Below, one piece after another: positions 61,378 to 64,000 of a stretch of DNA of 64,000 bases. The stretch comes from DASXAI01 sp963728985. GTDB taxonomy: Bacteria > Actinomycetota > Acidimicrobiia > Acidimicrobiales > Ilumatobacteraceae. Positions within the stretch are counted from its first letter, which is position 1; each line of letters opens with the position of its first letter. The stretch is taken from NCBI GenBank assembly GCA_963728985.1, contig CAVSME010000006.1:124001-188000 (forward strand), read 5' to 3'. The position numbers were made by a program, and so were the translations under genes. The notes under the pieces are model-generated. The model had not been told where the DNA came from. It saw only the letters and a list, made by a program, of their open reading frames with translations, and made no database searches.

Positions 61378-61820
61378 CTGAGCCGGGCCGGCGCCGCATC
61401 GTCGTCGGGGTCGACGGATCACGGTCGAGCCGGGCGGCGCTGCGACGGGCCGCCGAGGAGGCCTGCGCGCACGATGCGGTGCTGGAGATCGTGACGGCGT
61501 GGAGCTTCCTCGACCAGGTCACGGGGGCGCCCTTCGATCCGCTCTACGGCCCGGACAGCGTGCGCGAGCAACTCGAGCAGACGGTGGACGACGAGCTGCC
61601 TGATGGATCGCGGCCCGTGATCGAGCTCCGGCCGGAGAACGACCTGCCGGCGCGCGCACTGCTCGCGGCGGCAGAAGGCGCGTGGCTGGTCGTCGTCGGC
61701 AGTCGGGGCATGGGAGGGTTCAAGGGCTTGTTGCTGGGGTCGGTGAGCGGTCACCTCGCCCACCACGCGCCGTGCCCCGTGTTGATCGTGCGCGACCACG
61801 ACGGCGACGGGACGCGCTGA
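61374..61820 (+). CDS. universal stress protein (UspA family)
   Basis: 148 aa from GTG 61374. RIVVGVDGSRSSRAALRRAA EEACAHDAVLEIVTAWSF is the first UspA strand-helix; LVVVGSRGMGGFKGLLLGSV SGHLAHHAPCPVLIVRDHDG is the ATP-binding G2xG9xG(S/T) loop. A single-domain ATP-binding stress protein. Translated by overlap from the small upstream ORF. Confidence 0.9.
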   Translation: MTEPGRRRIVVGVDGSRSSRAALRRAAEEACAHDAVLEIVTAWSFLDQVTGAPFDPLYGPDSVREQLEQTVDDELPDGSRPVIELRPENDLPARALLAAAEGAWLVVVGSRGMGGFKGLLLGSVSGHLAHHAPCPVLIVRDHDGDGTR

Positions 61821-61947
61821 GCCGTTCGGCCGCCGTCGACGGGGACTCGATCGCCATCCACACCGACGTCGGCCCGAAGTTCGCTCGCATCCCGCTCGTG
61901 GGCGCGCAGAACGTTGGTGATGAGCGTCCCCGATCCGATCGGCTCAG

Positions 61948-63198
61948 TCAGCTGGCGATCGTCGCGCGGGCGGCATCGGGCGGCGCCGCGGCCGGCTCCC
62001 GGGGCAGACCGAGCACACGCTCGGCGATGATGGATCGCTGGATCTCGTCAGTCCCGCCGGCGATCGACAGGGACAGTGTGAACAGCGCGTCCTTGGCCCA
62101 TTGGGCGCCCTCCGGGACGCTGCCGGCTCCCGGCGCCGCCTGACCCAGCGCAGGGCCGTCCCACGCGACGGCGTCCGCTCCGTGGAGGCGCCAGGCCAGT
62201 GCGGCGAACCGTCGGGCGGTCAGGGCGTTGGCCAGCTTCCCGAGTGACCCGACCGGGCCGGGGTTGGCTGTGCTCGCCGGCGCGGCGAGCGAGCGGGTGA
62301 CCAGCAGGCTCTGGCAGACCTCGGCCGCGTACAGGTGCACGAGCTCGTCGCGCACGGTTGGATCGTCGAGCCGGCCCAGCTGCCGCGCTGCGGTCACGAG
62401 GCGATCGGTGCGCTCGTGGCGGACCCCGCTCCGCTGCCCCCGGGCGCGGGCCACCCGCTGGTGGTGCAGCATCGCCGAGGCGACGCGCCAGCCGTCGCCC
62501 TCGGGCGGGAGCAGCGCGTCGGCGGGCACGAACACGTCGCTCAGGAAGACCTCGTCGAAGTGGGTCGCCCCGTCGAGCTGGCGGATGGGCCGGGTCTCGA
62601 CGCCCGCCGCGTGAAGATCGACGACGAACATGGACAGGCCGGCGTGCTTCGGGGCGTCCGGGTCGGTCCGGGCGAGGAGGATGCCGAAGTCGGCCCGATG
62701 GGCGAGCGTGGTCCAGACCTTCTGCCCGTTGACGAGCCAGCCACCAGCGACGGGAACGGCACGCGTCTGCACGCCGGCGAGATCGGAGCCGGCGCCCGGC
62801 TCGGAGAACAGCTGGCACCACACCTCGGTGCCGGCCACGATGCGGGGAACGTGGCGGCGGCACTGGTCGACGGTGCCGAACTCGAGCAAGGTCGGCAGGC
62901 AGTTGCCGAGCGTGATCGAGAGCTCCTCGGTCATGAGCGGGAACTGCCCGGCCTCCTGCCGCCACGCCTCCTCGAAGGCGGCATCCAGGCCCCGGCCGCC
63001 GTAGACCGTCGGGACGCTCAGCCCCGCGAACCCCGCCTCGTGGAGCCGGCGCTGGAAGGCGAGGGCGCGATCGAGCGCCCGGTCGCCGCGGGGGTCGTCG
63101 GCCGCCACCTCGTCACCGCCGGCGACGGTGTGGACGGCCAGGAACGACCGCGCCTCGACTCGGAAGCGGGCGAGGTCATCATCGACGGAGCAAGCCAT
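61948..63198 (-). CDS. acyl-CoA dehydrogenase
   Basis: 416 aa. LHEAGFAGLSVPTVYGGRGL, TEELSITLGNCLPTLLEFG, EVWCQLFSEPGAGSDLAGVQ TRAVPVAGGWLVNGQKVWTT is the substrate/FAD region, and GGTDEIQRSIIAERVLGLPR the C-terminal FAD motif with the usual place of the catalytic Glu. Probably FadE-type, oxidising a branched, long or steroid-side-chain acyl-CoA. Possibly one half of a heteromeric enzyme, as often in Actinobacteria. Divergent from the SDR at 63340. Confidence 0.9.
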   Translation of the reverse strand: MACSVDDDLARFRVEARSFLAVHTVAGGDEVAADDPRGDRALDRALAFQRRLHEAGFAGLSVPTVYGGRGLDAAFEEAWRQEAGQFPLMTEELSITLGNCLPTLLEFGTVDQCRRHVPRIVAGTEVWCQLFSEPGAGSDLAGVQTRAVPVAGGWLVNGQKVWTTLAHRADFGILLARTDPDAPKHAGLSMFVVDLHAAGVETRPIRQLDGATHFDEVFLSDVFVPADALLPPEGDGWRVASAMLHHQRVARARGQRSGVRHERTDRLVTAARQLGRLDDPTVRDELVHLYAAEVCQSLLVTRSLAAPASTANPGPVGSLGKLANALTARRFAALAWRLHGADAVAWDGPALGQAAPGAGSVPEGAQWAKDALFTLSLSIAGGTDEIQRSIIAERVLGLPREPAAAPPDAARATIAS

Positions 63199-63339
63199 GA
63201 GAGCAGCATCCCGTCACGACGCGGGCGCCACCAGGGACCATGGTCCCTGTTCATCGGTAGCCGTCGACCCGCCCGGGTGGCGCGCGTTGCGCTCGACTCA
63301 CGAAGATGAGCGGGACACGACGAACGACGGAGGGACGCA

Positions 63340-64000
63340 GTGGCAGGGATGTGTGAAGGGCGGGTCTGCATCGTGACCGGTGCCGGGCGGGGCATCGGCC
63401 GCGAGCACGCGCTCATGCTGGCCGAGCACGGTGCGAAGGTGGTCGTCAACGACCTCGGTGGCGCCGTCGATGGAAGCGGCGCGTCGGTGGGACCGGCTCA
63501 GGAGGTCGTCGACGAGATCGTGGCGATGGGAGGTGCTGCCGTCGCCAACGGCGATGACGTGTCCGATTGGGTGGGCGCCCAACGGCTGATCAACACCGCC
63601 GTCGAGACGTATGGAACGCTCGATGTGCTCATCAACAACGCGGGCATCCTGCGGGATCGGATGCTGGCGAACATGACCGAGGAGGAGTGGGACGCCGTCA
63701 TCAAGGTGCACCTGAAGGGCACATTCGCGCCCAGCCGGTGGGCGGCGGCGTACTGGCGGGAGCGGACCAAGGCGGGCGAGCCGGTCGACGGCCGCATCGT
63801 CAACACCACCTCGGTGTCGGGCATCTACGGCAACGCCGGCCAGACGAACTACGGGGCGGCCAAGAGCGGGATCGCCGGTTTCACGATCATCGCAGCGATG
63901 GAGATGGCGCGCTATGGCGTCACCGTGAACGCCATCGCCCCCGGCGCCCTGACCCGCATGACCGAGGGGCTCGGCATGGGTCAAGGGTCGGAGGAGGCCC
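63340..64000 (+). CDS. short-chain dehydrogenase, FabG/MFE2-like, 3' end outside window
   Basis: 220 codons from GTG 63340 (GGAGGGA upstream), open to the window edge. CIVTGAGRGIGREHALMLAE, VVVNDLGGAVDGSGASVGPA, NNAGILRDRMLANMTEEEWD then GAAK with Y in NYGAAKSGIAGFTII. The same NDLGG-type SDR as at 31148, about equally long as far as it goes. Probably a 3-hydroxyacyl-CoA dehydrogenase that follows the acyl-CoA dehydrogenase at 61948. Confidence 0.88.
   Translation, partial: MAGMCEGRVCIVTGAGRGIGREHALMLAEHGAKVVVNDLGGAVDGSGASVGPAQEVVDEIVAMGGAAVANGDDVSDWVGAQRLINTAVETYGTLDVLINNAGILRDRMLANMTEEEWDAVIKVHLKGTFAPSRWAAAYWRERTKAGEPVDGRIVNTTSVSGIYGNAGQTNYGAAKSGIAGFTIIAAMEMARYGVTVNAIAPGALTRMTEGLGMGQGSEEA

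Overview
The window is high-GC DNA with dense, short-spaced genes, many GTG starts and many ATGA/GTGA stop-start overlaps. The gene content points to a high-GC Gram-positive actinobacterium, probably an environmental Acidimicrobiia-like or related lineage. Supporting genes are a WS/DGAT acyltransferase, CaiB/BaiF CoA-transferases, MaoC pairs, FadD, acyl-CoA dehydrogenases, an actinobacterial-type vanRS/vanHAX cluster, NRDE, DUF4389 and DM13 proteins. This placement is inference; there is no rRNA gene in the window.

Layout. 0-5.2 kb: ordinary chromosome (GNAT, basic-tailed phasin-like protein, XRE regulator, SDR, WS/DGAT). 5.2-14.3 kb: an accessory zone. It holds a diguanylate cyclase that has lost its N terminus, a MobF-relaxase fragment, an IS3-type OrfA remnant, a tRNA-Leu 3' half with terminator, a CGNR regulator divergent from a flavin monooxygenase, a three-gene unknown operon and a toxin-antitoxin pair. 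A 22-bp tRNA-3'-end repeat flanks about 7 kb of it. 14.3-28.9 kb: metabolic genes (BNR-repeat protein, MaoC pair, fused CoA-transferase, DM13 protein), then a redox block (TetR, a peroxiredoxin-DsbD fusion, two flavoproteins, OsmC) and an arylsulfatase. 28.9-32.6 kb: debris of several LuxR-type regulators around an intact mazEF pair, one SDR and a deleted copy of the flavoprotein at 23.4 kb. 32.6-39.4 kb: NRDE, hydrolases, DUF2182/DUF1326, and a PiT phosphate transporter with its DUF47 partner. 39.7-45.6 kb: vancomycin resistance, vanRS facing vanHAX-murF. 45.6-64 kb: small enzymes, FadD, TetR/dehydrogenase, a class III cyclase, a branched-chain amino-acid-type binding protein, an N,N-dimethylformamidase-like protein, a stress-protein group, an acyl-CoA dehydrogenase and a truncated SDR.

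Most notable item. The peroxiredoxin-like gene at 22152-23279 (minus) is cut by a single in-frame UGA exactly at the first position of its redox motif (W-UGA-P-P-C). The reading frame and the family sequence continue on both sides. A perfect 6-bp hairpin with a GGUCG loop lies 21-25 nt after the UGA, where a bacterial SECIS loop is expected. I read it as a selenoprotein with a C-terminal DsbD-alpha-like domain, translationally coupled to a QsdR-type TetR regulator and preceded by a TGTTA-rich palindromic operator.

The van cluster appears complete except for a one-base frameshift in vanH. A 17-bp near-palindrome is shared by the vanR and vanH upstream regions and is a candidate VanR site. Three frameshifts (unknown gene at 10.14 kb, antitoxin at 13.56 kb, vanH at 45.1 kb) all fall in GCGCGG-type tracts, so assembly or sequencing error must be excluded before calling these genes dead.
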